Of a DNA stretch of 64,000 nt, positions 23,620-36,049 are shown one piece after another. The notes beneath the pieces were generated by a model. That model searched no databases and had not been told where the DNA came from. It was given only the letters and a program-made list of their open reading frames with translations. The translations under genes and the position numbers were made by a program. This DNA comes from Zygnema circumcarinatum (Eukaryota; Streptophyta; Zygnematophyceae; Zygnematales; Zygnemataceae): contig CM074804.1 in NCBI GenBank assembly GCA_037447605.1, positions 71,876 through 135,875 on the forward strand. The letters are read 5' to 3'. The number at the start of each line of letters is the position of its first letter. Position 1 is the stretch's first letter.

Positions 23620-24267
23620 GGCTGCGCCCGAGCCCGAGCGCGGGCGAGAGAGGAACGAGAGAGAGTGAGCGAGGGTGGCGAGGGAACGCGTTTGAACAAG
23701 CTCCCGTACGAAAGGCGACGTTAATAACACTCAGATGACGTCATCACACTGACCGCTTCTCTGCGAACGTGACGACAACAGCACGGGGAACTCCGAGAAC
23801 CACGAAGAAGCAACCGCATGGAACCGCCCGCTGAGTGGCCGTTCTCTCGTGTGGAACAGCGGCGCTAACAGCGACATGGAACCGCCCGCGTGTTCGGGCC
23901 GACGCGTCGCAGCCGGCACCACCGATTGGCTCCGCTGCGATGCCCGACCGGAAAATTTGAGCACTGCCCGCATTTCTCAATTTCTTTTTTTTATTTTACC
24001 CGCTGGCCATCTTGAGGCCCTCCAATCCTTTCCTCGTCCCTACCCGTCGCGTGCTTACCTCGGCCCCGCCACTTTTTAAACTTTTTTTCCAGTTTCCCGT
24101 TCAAGCGGGCTCGGCCTCAGGAATTTTAATTTCTTTTCTGTCCTTCACGGCCGCCATCTTTAGGGTTTGTTGGTTCCAATTCTGTCCTCCGCCCTCCTCC
24201 AGGGCGAGTGCGAGGGAGGAGAGAGGTAGCATAGAGGAAGTGGGTGAGAAGGCACAGAGCTGAAGCC
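23620..24267. promoter_or_regulatory. Shared divergent promoter region, UTP13 / NDUFV1
   Basis: Only 648 bases separate the two start codons, which face away from each other, so the interval must contain both promoters and 5' UTRs. It is CpG-containing near UTP13 and T-rich in the middle. No TATA box stands out. Confidence 0.5.
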
Positions 24268-25710
24268 ATGGCGGTTGCTTCCCGGAAGGGAGTACGTTCC
24301 TTCGCGAAGCTGTTTGCTACCTCCTCCTCCCTCCCCTCCTTCCGCACTCTTTCCTCCGCTGCCGCTGCTGCCCCTCCCCCTCCCCCTCCTCCTCCCCCCC
24401 CTCCCGAAAAGACTGTATTTGGTGGCCTGAAGGACGAGGACCGAATTTTCACGAATCTTTATGGCAAACATGATCCTTTTCTCAAGGGCGCCTTGAAGAG
24501 AGGAGACTGGTACCGCACCTCCGAGTTGGTGCAGAAAGGCTCCGATTGGATCGTTAATGAGATTAAGAAGTCAGGACTTCGGGGCCGAGGAGGCGCAGGT
24601 TTTCCCTCCGGCTTGAAGTGGTCGTTCATGCCCAAAGTTTCGGACGGGCGCCCTTCGTACTTGGTCGTGAACGCGGACGAGAGTGAGCCGGGCACATGCA
24701 AAGATCGCGAAATTATGCGGCACGACCCGCACAAACTTTTGGAAGGATGTTTGATTGCAGGAGTGGGTATGCGGGCACGTGCAGCTTACATTTACATTCG
24801 CGGAGAGTATGTGAACGAGAGGCTTGCCCTGGAGAAGGCACGGCAGGAGGCGTATAAGGCGGGGCTTTTAGGAAAAAATGCTTCTGGAAGTGGTTATGAC
24901 TTTGATGTATACATTCACTTTGGGGCAGGAGCATATATTTGTGGAGAGGAGACGGCGTTGATTGAGAGCTTGGAGGGAAAGCAGGGGAAGCCTCGCTTGA
25001 AGCCGCCTTTTCCGGCAAACGTTGGGCTCTACGGGTGCCCGACAACCGTCACAAATGTCGAAACCGTGGCGGTTTCACCAACGATTCTTCGGCGAGGGCC
25101 GGAGTGGTTTTCAAGTTTTGGAAGGAAAAATAACGCTGGAACAAAGCTTTTCTGCATTTCTGGACATGTGAATAAGCCCTGCACGGTGGAGGAAGAGATG
25201 AGCATTTCTCTGCGAGAGCTTATTGACAAGCATGCGGGCGGAGTTAGAGGAGGATGGGATAATCTGCTGGCCGTTATTCCTGGAGGGTCATCAGTACCTC
25301 TCCTTCCGAGGCATATTTGTGACGACGTCTTGATGGATTTTGACTCGCTGAAGGCAGTGCAATCTGGGCTTGGAACAGCAGCTGTTATCGTTATGGATAA
25401 GTCGACAGATGTTGTCGATGCTATTGCGAGGCTCGCATATTTCTACAAGCACGAGAGCTGCGGGCAGTGCACTCCCTGCAGGGAGGGAACTGGCTGGCTG
25501 TGGATGATCATGGAGCGCTTGAAGGTCGGAAACGCCCGCTTGGAGGAGATTGATATGCTGCAGGAGATCACCAAGCAGATTGAGGGGCACACCATCTGCG
25601 CTCTGGGAGATGCTGCAGCGTGGCCTGTGCAGGGCTTGATCCGCCATTTCCGGCCGGAACTCGAAAAGCGCATTAACGAGTATCAGGACTCTCTTGCAGT
25701 TGCGGCATAA
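24268..25710 (+). CDS. NDUFV1: NADH:ubiquinone oxidoreductase 51-kDa subunit (complex I, NDUFV1)
   Basis: A single uninterrupted frame of 480 residues. The start is the ATG at 24268; the frame is open upstream but conservation and a Ser/Ala/Arg-rich mitochondrial presequence favour this ATG. A run of eleven prolines (about residues 36-46) separates presequence and enzyme. The FMN/NADH-binding loop [10 protein letters not shown] is at 106-115, followed by [14 protein letters not shown] and [14 protein letters not shown]. The N3 4Fe-4S site shows as [12 protein letters not shown] near 396 and a fourth Cys in [13 protein letters not shown] near 442. It oxidises NADH and passes electrons via FMN to the iron-sulfur chain of the matrix arm. 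It is the only intronless recognised gene here. No poly-A tract or flanking repeats were seen that would prove a retrocopy. Confidence 0.97.
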   Translation: MAVASRKGVRSFAKLFATSSSLPSFRTLSSAAAAAPPPPPPPPPPPEKTVFGGLKDEDRIFTNLYGKHDPFLKGALKRGDWYRTSELVQKGSDWIVNEIKKSGLRGRGGAGFPSGLKWSFMPKVSDGRPSYLVVNADESEPGTCKDREIMRHDPHKLLEGCLIAGVGMRARAAYIYIRGEYVNERLALEKARQEAYKAGLLGKNASGSGYDFDVYIHFGAGAYICGEETALIESLEGKQGKPRLKPPFPANVGLYGCPTTVTNVETVAVSPTILRRGPEWFSSFGRKNNAGTKLFCISGHVNKPCTVEEEMSISLRELIDKHAGGVRGGWDNLLAVIPGGSSVPLLPRHICDDVLMDFDSLKAVQSGLGTAAVIVMDKSTDVVDAIARLAYFYKHESCGQCTPCREGTGWLWMIMERLKVGNARLEEIDMLQEITKQIEGHTICALGDAAAWPVQGLIRHFRPELEKRINEYQDSLAVAA

Positions 25711-26490
25711 TAGATGATATACTTCTTTAAGATAGCTGGTCGGTGCCACATGTAGGTCACGTTGTCATTTGTGCTGTGAACGTCAGCCAGGCAGCCATGC
25801 CATTTAATAGTTCAAATTGGATGGGAGGTGATAAAGGGGAGGGAAACTTTGAGGGAAGCAAATCGGCATCATGCTGTTGACTAGAGCGTCATTATTCGTC
25901 CAGGCAGAGACCCGGTGACTTTCTGGACCCTGACTCGTTCAGGCCGGTCGATAGGCACATACGCCTGAACCTGTAACCGCGTATCCATAATGGGGGGCAG
26001 TTCTCGACGATGGACCAAACCTGCTGTGTTCGTGTTGCCTTCAATCTTTTTTTGTTTGTCTTCTCATCCTTCTGCGTGGGTTGTTTGCTGGCTAACCCAG
26101 TGACAGTGAAGTAGACCGGATAGGAACAAGATTCACGACGGATGCGCCTTCACGTTCTTTGAGTGATTACCCTGCTCGGGCATCTTCGCTCCCACGCCAG
26201 GCATGTGATTTTGCGCCTGTTTTTGCGCGAAGGGTCTCCTTCCACCCCGCTTAACTGCTGACAGGACATGGTAACGGTCTGTAATTGGGTTGCATGATAT
26301 TTCACATCCCACCTTCATGAGAATCGAGGGAAACACACCTCAATAATCTCTCATAAGATCTCTCTCTCTCATCTCTAATAAGCTCTCAAACTTTCCAAGC
26401 AATTAGTAACGACATCAAATCTCCACGCAGACCACGCACGAGAGAACCATGGGAAGAGAGAGGCACGCTCGTCTCGCAATTTATTCTTGA
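25711..26490. other. Intergenic spacer between convergent NDUFV1 and NOP2
   Basis: No gene is supported. The interval must contain both 3' UTRs. A short CTCTCT run occurs near 26360. Confidence 0.6.
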
Positions 26491-29400
26491 TCACTCGGCC
26501 TCCTTTGTCTTCGGCGCCTTTGCTTTCTTGCTAACGCCTACAACTTTTTTTTTCTCGCCATCTCTAAGCCTGCCAGTTGCTGCAGCAAGGGGAGGCTCCC
26601 CTTGCGGCACTTCTGGGTTGCCCTTCGTCCTTTCTAATTTGCCGCCAGATTTCGTTTCCCGTTTCTTGGTCGCCTGTTTCTCTGTGTTCTGTTTCCTCGC
26701 TAAGCGCAACTGCTCTCTCTTTCGCTCCCTGCATACGGTGACCCCAACATCAATGTCAGCATTCCACTCTGAGAAACCATCGAACGATCGCCATATTGAT
26801 TCAACCATGAAATTCACCAATGCATGCCAAGGCAGTTCCACAGGGCTGTAAGCAGCAGATTCGAACCAAGTAAAAGCATCTAAGTATTAATAGTTCAGGA
26901 AAAAGGAGCTTTCTCCGCTCAATTGATCTGCGCGCAGATGCCCAGGAGTCCACCCGCCTTTTACCTTTGTTCCGATATCTCCACTTTTGAAGGCAGTAGC
27001 TTCCGTGCCTTCCGGCCCTTAAGCTTCACTTCTTTCTTCACCTTCTTCTGCTTCTGATGAATAGCTGCACTTTCCTCCTTTCCACCATTGGCTTCACCAT
27101 CCATAGCAGCACTCCCAACCATCTCGTCCTCCACGTCCACCTCCTCAGCCTTTTTCTCCCCGTCTACTGCTCCATCCGCCTCCCTTCCAGCATCCGCTGA
27201 AGCTGCATCCTGTGATGATTTGTTGCTCGACTTCTTATTACTCATCTTCTTCAACTGCCGTTGCAATTGCATCCATCCAACACGTAAAAATAGGTCAGAA
27301 GGTCAATAGGTCAAAAGCCTGCTGAGAGTTCCTCATCCAAGACCCACTTACCGCCAAAAAAAACGATGATCAAGTATCTACTGAAAGGACTAAATAATAG
27401 CCAATGATTGACATTCAGTTACAAATACAGCACAAGGGCTCCAACTATGTCTGTCTAGTAGATTTGAAACATCTCGTAGACAGTTGGAAAATGTGGGGGC
27501 TCCCACTCATCAAGTAGTGCCACTCACCTTTGCCACAAAGAATCCATCCATGTTATGCGCATGGGGGTAAAAGCGGCGTGTGTTCTCTACCGAGGGATGA
27601 AACCGATGTTCGCGGAAGCGAGTGAATCTGTTTCAACCCCAGTACTGCAACAGGTTACTCAAGCAATTGCTCGTTCCCTGATGCATACATGCTTAATAGG
27701 TAACTGATTCTGACTTGTCCAGCAATCACCATACAAATCATAAACAATTCTTACACTAGCACTAGCACTAGTCGATCAGGTTATTATGATAACATGTGTC
27801 CATGGACCAGCTATATAACTGCAGCTTACCCTGGCCGTCCAAAGTCTAGTCCACAGGGCACCACCTTTACATCACGCTTCCGGAGAGCATAATCAATGAC
27901 AGCCTCGTTCTGTTGGAGCAAGAAAATAAGAGGAAATCAGCAAACAACAACAAGAGCTTTAGACAACTCCTTATCAGCCAGCACATTCCTAACTATGAGT
28001 GCATTTTCAGATTAACTAGCTTACAAGACCCTCTAAACCAACAAGCATAATTTCATTTCTTGCAGAAGAAATACATACGTATGAGAATCATAAACCAAAA
28101 GGGGCGCCAGGTTTAGCAATATTTTCACGTCCTTTAGCAATGGCTATTTCAATATCCCTTACATCCATGCAAACGTTTCCAGGCATGGTCATCAAGGAGA
28201 GTGAACCGGCGCGATGAAGTATGGACAACAAAGATAGTTTTCTAAGTCGCAAGAAAATCTGATAGTGAGAAAGACGTTCTAGAGCATTATGGTGCAACTC
28301 ACCTCCGCCACCATGACAGAGCAAGTAGAGTAAACAAGAAAGCCTCCTGACTTTGAAGTTGCATCCACAAGATCTATGGCAGCTAAGATAAGCTCCTGCA
28401 CCACTTTTCCCAACTTCAGCCGTCAGGGCTTCGCATGAAACCTCTTTCATAGGAGAATAGTTCCAATGGTGAACACATAGGCTTGTAATACAGCAACGCT
28501 TGACACGCCTTGGCACGCACGCAAAATGTAACTCGTAACTCGTATGCTAAGCGTCACACACACAGCAACTTAAACGAGGTCTAATGTCACTTAAACATAA
28601 ATGGCAGCTAGCTGAATCTCGCCTCATTGTGTTACCTTCAAGAACTTCAAAAACTGAACGACTGTAGTTACGACAGGACAGAATGCACACTTACTTTTTG
28701 CAGATGAGCACAGCGCTGAATGTCGTCGTGCGATTTGCTCACTTTGACAGAGGGATCCTTTGCAATCACCTGCAGCAAAAAAAGAGTCGCAACACCAGAA
28801 ACGAGTAAGGCACTAAACCCCGCATCGTCCTTTATCCTTAGAGAATTGTTCAGAGAGGTCCTCCCATTCTCCTGCTGCCCACTGCCTGCTCACCTAAGTT
28901 CGCATAGTTCCCTTCAGAACTTGAAAAACAATAAGAATTCAACCTATGTATGCCAATTTACCTGAACATCACAAAAATGGAGTTGAACAAGGAAACTCAC
29001 CCCAGTGCCACTGCAAGGAGCGTCTAGAAGGACACGGTCAACCGAATGAGCGCCTAATATTTTGGGTAGCTGAGGTCCTACCCATGGCCCATACGCCCCA
29101 TCTCCGTCAAGCAGAGAGCAGACCCTCATTGCTGCATACATAGCGAGTGTATACAGTACATATACATGTGCACCTAACATGAACTGGATGTCAACACTAC
29201 CAAGTAGCCAGCTGTCGCCTGTTCACTGATCTGAATGGAAATTGATGCAGAATAATTTGCTTATGTAGGTGTTGGATAACCTTAGATGGTGCAAAATTCC
29301 CTCGCGCACTCGAACGCATAGAGATAATCTGGCACCATCGAGAAACGGCATACTCACTACAACACTACTCATAGCTTTTAGAAAAGTGCGAATGCTGCTC

Positions 29401-32400
29401 AATACACATCACGCTTTGTTCAAATTCATCATTCCCTTGCAAGGTTCTCTTGTCTCCACCTCGCGGCCATCATAGCTAGAAACTATGGTGTTGGTGACCC
29501 CCATTCGATAGATATTAGCGGTAAGGGATTTGACGCGCGACTCCTTCAACTCATTGGCGTAAATAACCCCTGCATGCATCAAGACACCCGTTTGATTTAT
29601 TCTCCAAAATGGCCTTACATTACAGTTCAAACACGTGTTCAAAGTTACCATCGAAACTCGTGGCAAAAATAAAGACCTCCAAGGGCATGAATCGCTACCT
29701 AATACGTAAACATGGATCACAAGGGAAAGCCACACACAACTTCGCAAGAGGCATCTCAAAAAGACCTACCTAATGCAAGCACTTCAGAGTTAGTTAACTA
29801 ACAACTGCATAACCATGTACAATTCAATAAAGTGTCACGTTCCAGAAAGTTTCGCGTTTCGCGATGAGCAAGCCAACCCATACAGTATATGCTTTTAAGA
29901 TTGTAGATGACCACCAACAACATCAAGCCTGTCATTGAACAGCCACAGTAACACTGTCAGGACAGTCCCATGATAACAACAAGTACACGGCACCCATCAG
30001 TGTAACTATGACATATACCCCGTCTCCGTGGCCAGAACAGCCACATCCGGTGGATACAGATGTCATCATTTGGGCCCTCAACATGACCATCTCCGAACTT
30101 CCCAATATGTTTAAATTGGCCACATTTCACCTCAGCGATCCCAGATAATCTATATTGAAAAAGTACTTTGTGCATAAATTCACACTAAGGACAACGAAAT
30201 TAGAACTGACACGGAAGCTAACCAACCTGTGTTTTTCATCAGAGCTCCAGCGTACGTTGTTTTTCCTCCCGGGGCTGCCCTGTTATGGACCCACCATCAT
30301 CAAATGACCAGCCCTGTCAAAATGGCCCAGTGAAACAATATAAATCCCACAGCTCCATCGTCCAAGGAGGGTCGATAAATAACAGAGCTTTCTTCCAACG
30401 ATCTAATGAAAACACTTCTAAGACAAACATCTGGCAAGGAATCTCATAACCACAACGTGGAAAAGCACCAAACTTACGCCATATCCACTACACGCTCCTT
30501 CTCCTGTGGTGCAAGCGCCATTACAGGTAGAAACGATGATGCACTTTGAAGCTGCATGTGACCCCAATTGCTGAATTTCAGTGGGCAAACATCTTCCAGA
30601 AAAAACTAGAGTGACATCTGTAGGTCTCATCCTTCCTCTGACCAATTTCAACATTCAATGGGCGTAGTCGGGGGTTCATGAAATGATGGCCAAGAAGGAT
30701 TTGATTGCTGGTAGTTGAACACAGGAGTACGGCTGAGATACGAACCATGTAATGCCCAGCCATGTATTCTGGAGTTGCTCCCACTGGCACCTGCGAGTCA
30801 TACACCACCAGTCCCACCTGCAATGACCCTAGCCCAAGGAGCAAACTATCAGCATCTCACCACAGGAAGGAATGGGAGAATTGTTCATGCGACTTGAGGG
30901 CAGATGAAGTCTTGCCCACCTTGGACCACTTGCTGAGAGGATCCAAATTAACTCCGCGATTGATAAGTGTTGCAGCAAGGTCCCTCCGTTTGGTCTGCAA
31001 GACCCTCAGCCCAAAGTCACAGTGAACACCACTTGAGGGTGAAGAAACGGTCATACAGGCTTTGGGCATAGAACCCAATCTCTGAAGCATAGATTGCACA
31101 TCAGATGGTAGAAAAATGGGCATCAGCTGACTGACACGTACTGACTTCTGTGCCCTTGGCAGGAGAACTTTAACTTGAGCTTGTAAAAGTAGAAGCACAC
31201 CTTCAATGTGTTGGCACGCAGACAAACGGGTCGAGGTGTCTCATTTGCTTCCAAAAACTCAATCGTCTCCGCCACAGGAAACATCTGTACCGTTCATCAA
31301 ACAAATCATCTCCACAACTCAGACTCACACAGCCCCCCACTTCTCATTTTTCCTCTGTCGCAAAGAAACAGTGCCATGTAAGCATAAAAAAAGCTATATA
31401 CTTTCCAGCTAGCAGGATACCTCTAAACATATCTCGAATAACCAAGTCCCTGATGAAAAATAGCAAGACCATCGACCTTAAACTCTCCTTCGGGGTTAAA
31501 TGAGGTGGATAGCGGTCCCTGCCCCACACGTCCAGTTATAAACATAGATACGTTTTCATAAGACCACATGAATTAACTACAGTAGTACTTTGTCCTAAAG
31601 TAATACCTGCATAAACGCATCAAGTAGAAACTCATTGTAGCCATAATATGTGGCAAGGTCAGCTGCGAGCTGCTTTATGTAGGCTGCGCGTGGTACACCC
31701 TCCTTTCGCAATGCACTAAAGCTTGAGAGAACTCGAACAACTGCAATTCACCAAAGTAAAAAAAAAACCATAAGAAAACTACTCACCAAGTGGCACAAGT
31801 TCTCGTTCAATCTTTTTTTCCAACACTCCTTGTTGACTAAATGCCACTTCAACACGTAAAAAAAAACTTTGTTCGAGCAAACTCTTCACCACGGTCGACT
31901 AAACAAATAGATCGAAACGATATACTAGAGCAGAAAAAACAACAGCTGCCTTCAAAAAACGTACTCTCTTTCATGCGTCCTTGAATGTGCGGAAGATTCG
32001 GTGGTCTTTTCGCCTCTTCCTCCAACTCCTGCATTAGGCGAGTGTGATTGATGAAAGAATGGACCCAAAAAAGCTTGTTAACGAACAACCTAAACCAAAT
32101 CTCGACAGACTACCAGATGAACAATCATTTTCGGAGGACTTTCTCGCATTTCCAGAGCATCCCACCTCCTCTGTCGGCAGTTCAAACACCTCCTTCGTAT
32201 CCACAAGATTAGTCAACAGCTCTGCCTGCGCATCCGCTTCATCTTTCTCCTTTTGCGCATCCAACTCCCGTGCCTTCCTCTCCACTTCCATCTCTTCCTC
32301 CTCCCCTTCTGCCCAATTCACGCGATGACTTCCAACAATTAGCAAGGGCGTCCTCAGCTCCTCGTCTTTGCAGCTAATCAAATGCCAAAAGATTGAGCAC

Positions 32401-33227
32401 ATCCAGTAGTGTTTAAAGTACAGCAAGAATGGAAGATAGCTACCAAACTCTCAGGATAGCCAAGTTTGTTCGAATCATTAGGGCCACAGAGTCTACCAAC
32501 CAGAGCCAAGAAATTCATCGTCCTCGAAATCGTCATTCTCCTCGTTTTCTTCCTCATCCTCTCCCATCCGCGTCCCCGCCTTTTTCAACCATTTCCGATT
32601 TTCGTCGGTAAAACCGGAGTCTCCCTTCACCTTCACCTTCTTCTGTTCGGGCTTCTTCGAGACGGTTTTCCGCTTCTTGAAAAGGCCATTTTTCTGCTTT
32701 GCTCCACCGTCTTCTTCCTCCCCAACATCATCCGCGGAGTCCCCGAAATGGAATACATTCCCTCCTTCCTCAGGCTCACCTTCGTCGGCGAAAAGATCCT
32801 GCTTCCTCTTTCTGTAGCCGCCGGCTCCAGAAACCGAACTGAATGCTTCAGTTTTAAGTGCGTACATTCTATAACACGATATACTTATGGCGAAAAAAAT
32901 TAAACAGATTTTATAGTAAATAGCGATTGACACAAACAGGAAGCACAAAAAAAGTGCGGGCAATAGCCCCCCCGAAACTCACACAGATTTTGGTTTTGAA
33001 GCTCGCGATTGCAGCTGCGGCTGCTCCTCCGCCTCTGCGGAGACAGCATGTTTATTTTTCACTTTCCTCTTCTCCCTGGCGTCTCCCTCTCCAACAATTT
33101 GAGAAACGACATTTGCCTTAACTTTCTCTTTCTTCTTCTTGACCACCTTGCTGTTTTCCCCACTCCGCACAGACAATGCGCTCTTCTTTGCCTTCACCGC
33201 CGCTGGAACTCCAACAGGTTTCGCCAT
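26491..33227 (-). CDS. NOP2: 25S/28S rRNA cytosine-C5 methyltransferase NOP2 (NSUN1)
   Basis: Eighteen exons: 32983-33227, 32497-32838, 32166-32373, 31965-32028, 31607-31740, 31201-31284, 30920-30994, 30746-30817, 30478-30551, 30227-30279, 29460-29569, 29001-29069, 28695-28769, 28303-28395, 27830-27909, 27528-27627, 26965-27254 and 26491-26728. Together they give about 801 residues. A Lys/Glu-rich nuclear N-terminus precedes the catalytic core: [11 protein letters not shown]-like region, [19 protein letters not shown], the AdoMet loop [23 protein letters not shown] (Cys506) and YSTCSV (Cys560, the family nucleophile), then [10 protein letters not shown] basic C-terminal tail ends the protein. 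NOP2 methylates one cytosine in large-subunit rRNA in the nucleolus and is needed for 60S assembly. The exon 2/3 junction has a second consistent choice (32501/32365) four residues shorter; all other joins are firm. Confidence 0.93.
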
Positions 33228-33840
33228 TCTGCCGAGCCTGAACACTAACGAATGCAAGCAGGCTGCTGCTGCTGCTTCTCTCCTCCCAGTGCCTGGCCTC
33301 CCCGCATCCCCTCTCTACATCACACGCACACAAACACACACACAAACACACACACACACGCCGCCGAGCGCAGAGCAAGCAGCTCCTGCGACCACTCAAA
33401 GCAGAGGAAAAGAGAGGCGCCGGCCGTCTCTGAACCCTCACCCTCCCTCTCTCCCCCCGCGCCGCTGGTCAGCGCACGCCCCAACTTCCGCCAGCCGCCA
33501 TTTCGGCGCTTGTACGGACGGACGAGGACTGAATGACCGTACAGGGGTGACGTTGGATGTCTATATCGCGATATATTGAGACAGACCGGATGTATCGCGG
33601 TGTATCGCAAAAAGGCAGCTGTACGTAGCTCGGGGAGGTTGGGGTTTTGGAGGGAGGAAGGGGCTTTGGACGGCGCCGCGACTTTAAAACGGGGGCGCCG
33701 CCACGACTTCTTCTCTTGAGAGGGAGGGAGGGAGAGGGAGAGGGAGAGGGAGAGGGAGAGAGGGAGGGAGAGAGGGAGGGAGGGAGGGAGGGAGGGAGGG
33801 AGGGAGGGAGGGAGGGAGCGGGAGAGGGAAACTGCACTGC
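33228..33840. other. NOP2 upstream region with CA repeat
   Basis: Contains an ACACAC/CAAACACA microsatellite (33320-33360) and, at 33718-33822, a GGGAGAGGGAGG polypurine array. The NOP2 promoter should lie here. Confidence 0.5.
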
Positions 33841-33845
33841 GGGCG

Positions 33846-33983
33846 ATGGCGGAAGGGGGCCCGGGCCTGCCGCGGCGCCGGCCCGATCAGGGCAAGCGCC
33901 TGTCGGTGGAGGGGGAGGACGCACTGCTCACGAGGATAGCGGCGTCGGGCCGTTGTTTGAGGACTGGAAGGCTTTCATCATGA
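33846..33983 (+). other. Possible short 5' exon or truncated gene head
   Basis: An ATG in good context (GCGATGGCGG) opens a 45-codon frame, MAEGGPGLPRRR onward, on the strand divergent from NOP2 and just past a polypurine array. The snoRNA-like unit R2 begins about 170 bases after its stop. It might be a first exon or a gene head cut off by R2. No family is recognised and no continuation was found. Confidence 0.2.
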
Positions 33984-34218
33984 CCCGACCCATAGTGTAG
34001 TGCGGTGCGGTGCGATGTGCCGGTTGAATGCGGTGCAGGTAAGGGGGGGTGTCTCTCTATAATTTAAGATGGCTTTTTGAAGCTGGCTTCAAGCTGAATA
34101 TTCTGCTCGAAGTGATTGTCCATTCAATGTGTGATCTATTTGTGAAATTCGTAGCGCTTGCTTCCTGCTTCCATGCTTGAATTGTTATGAATGCTTACCG
34201 GTGGTTCTGCACCGGTGA

Positions 34219-34350
34219 ATCTCGGCTACTATCTCCGTACGACTTCTCGTTGCTTATAGAGAAGTACGTCCCAAATGCCGAGTAAAGTATAGCCGGGGCT
34301 GGGTGAGCGTCATGATCACTGACTGCATGCTCAATCGTTCTGGAACATCT
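34219..34350 (+). ncRNA. Box H/ACA snoRNA-like element (R2, proximal copy)
   Basis: 5' hairpin: basal stem CTCGGC/GCCGAG and inner stem ACTTCTC/GAGAAGT around an internal pocket. Hinge: AAAGTA at 34284-34289 fits ANANNA. 3' hairpin: basal CCGGGG/TTCTGG, upper TGAGC/GCTCA. ACA is at 34345-34347, three bases from the end. Compared with 35560-35692, several stem positions change on one side with pairing kept through G-T or matched partners, which points to selection on structure. Target rRNA site not determined. Confidence 0.55.
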
Positions 34351-34725
34351 TTTGCACTCGCTATGACTCGATTGCTGACTGTGATGTCGCTGCAAAAGCG
34401 GCTTGAGAAGTTCTGCTGCGCCAACAACCCTTTTTATATTATTTCGGCCTTTGAGACATGTTTTGTTTTAGAAGTTCTCAATCTGTTCGTCCTTAGCAGG
34501 GTGATGTCTCAAGATAATAAAATTAATTTCATGTTTGTTCCTGACAGAATGTGAAGTTCTTCAGTTGATTTTCTTTCCGCTGCTTCTGCGTACTTGCAGG
34601 GCACCCTCCATTCAGATCGATCCCTTATCTCGTCCTTTTGAATGAAGTGGTAAGTACTAGGAAGCAATCCTGATGAAAGATTTGTTATGGTCAATCTTGA
34701 TCCTTATTTGGCTATATCTTTAGTT

Positions 34726-34813
34726 GTGGAGGATGATGTCAAAAATTACCAACACTTGAAATGAGGATCACCTCCTGTGATTTCAAACATCACTGCGTTC
34801 TTTCTGACTCCAC
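34726..34813 (+). ncRNA. Box C/D snoRNA-like element (R2)
   Basis: Outer stem GTGGA (34726-34730) pairs with TCCAC (34809-34813). Inside it, ATGATGT lies one mismatch from the C box and CTGA (34804-34807) is a perfect D box. Length is 88 bases, usual for the class. Conserved in R1; R3 keeps the stem but has weak boxes. Confidence 0.45.
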
Positions 34814-34984
34814 AAAAACTCTAAGTTCAGTGTGTTTTTGCTGATCGCTGTCATGTGTTATGCATTTGCACCACGAATTTTAAGTCTTTGGAAAGTGTTT
34901 CTGATTGTTTCCAATGCCAATATATTGCCGTCAACGTTTGGGATGTTTGTTTCGGGATGTTTGTTTCTGAGGGTACTTTATGAT

Positions 34985-35047
34985 GTACGTGATGATTGAC
35001 ATGTTGCTGCTTCATCCTAGAACTGTAGGTACTAAGTATCTGACTTC
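34985..35047 (+). ncRNA. Possible short box C/D snoRNA (R2)
   Basis: GTGATGA (34989-34995) and CTGA (35040-35043) are both exact and conserved in R1. The C-box end is also in R3. There is no clear terminal stem. Confidence 0.3.
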
Positions 35048-35051
35048 GGTT

Positions 35052-35149
35052 TTGCACTCTCTGCTGATGAGTACTTTCAAACTTTCGTTCTACCTATGCG
35101 TCAATGACGCTGCGGAAAAACATGGAGACCTGAACTGAAGAGAGTGCAA
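35052..35149 (+). ncRNA. Box C/D snoRNA-like element with 11-bp terminal stem
   Basis: TTGCACTCTCT pairs perfectly with AGAGAGTGCAA at the two ends. CTGATGA follows the 5' strand by one base and CTGA directly precedes the 3' strand, the expected kink-turn arrangement. The 98-base element is the clearest C/D candidate in R2. The interior is strongly conserved in R1 and should contain the guide, upstream of the D box. Confidence 0.6.
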
Positions 35150-35559
35150 TTTATTTGCTTGTGAAGATCTACTATTCCTTAGTTTTGCATCGATGTCGTT
35201 TCTGGAGTATGTTGTAAAATGGCTATCGTGATTGGGATGGTAGGTATTTGTTGCAGGTGTCTTGGTGTTGTATTGGTGTAATGACTGGGTCGATGTGGTG
35301 CTGCTCTTGATACAGAATTGGCCAGTCTCGTACAGATGGCTACTCTTCCGGCGAGAAGGTCAAGCCTGGAGGGGATTGGGCTCGAAGCATGAAGCAGTTG
35401 TCACAGCGAAAAGTGAGTTCCATCTCTCGATTGTGAGGGAATGATGTGAGAAAAGGTCATGTTTGGTAAATGCTTGTAGGCGCATGTGATGGTAAGCGTG
35501 TCTTGTTTGCTGCACGCTTTAATGGATTATCAATGGCTAGTGCTTAGTGACGACTAGAT

Positions 35560-35692
35560 AATCTCGGCTAATATCTCCGTACGGCTTCTCGATCCTTGTA
35601 GAGGAGTCCGTCCCAAATGCTGAGTAGAGTATAGCCGGGGCTGGGTGAGCGTCAGGACTACTGACTGCATGCTCAATCGTTCTGGAACATGT
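35560..35692 (+). ncRNA. Box H/ACA snoRNA-like element (R2, distal copy)
   Basis: Paralogue of the element 1.35 kb upstream. CTCGGC closes with GCTGAG (one G-T pair), GGCTTCTC pairs with GAGGAGTC through compensating wobble pairs, AGAGTA is the hinge (35626-35631), CCGGGG/TTCTGG closes the 3' hairpin and ACA is at 35687-35689. Confidence 0.55.
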
Positions 35693-36049
35693 GACTATTT
35701 ATTGTATTTTTTTTATATTGCTTTTGCTAATTAGTGAGCTGTGGGACGTGGCAACGCTTTCTGGTTAATTGGACACATCCTATGTTTCTGGCCATGTGGC
35801 CTATTCTATCCTGAGAGGCTATCCTTTTGCTGGCAGATGGTGCATTTGTTGTTGTTTGTCATAGGAGTATGACTAAATTGCCATAGTACGCCTTTGCTCT
35901 TGCATCCTTGTATTGAGCTCTCTTTCTGTTTGTGTAATTGTTCTGTTCAGGCCCTTTTTTCAGTTGTACAAATGATTTCGGGTTTTCGTACACGAGAGCA
36001 CAATGAACTTTCAAATGCACCTTTTGGATCTGCACCTTTGGATTGAAGC

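Larger units (their letters stand above)
34148..35863 (+). repeat. R2: snoRNA-cluster-like unit, inverted copy of 1598-3447
   Basis: Aligns along its length with the reverse complement of R1. Conserved items in order are an H/ACA-like element, a short block between TTGCAG and GTAAGTACT that looks like a spliced exon, three C/D-like elements, a second exon-like block ending at a GTGAGTTCC donor (about 35413), and a second H/ACA-like element. No conserved reading frame was found. I infer a spliced non-coding snoRNA host transcript. R2 lacks about 150 bases that carry a C/D-like element in R1 and R3. Confidence 0.6.
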
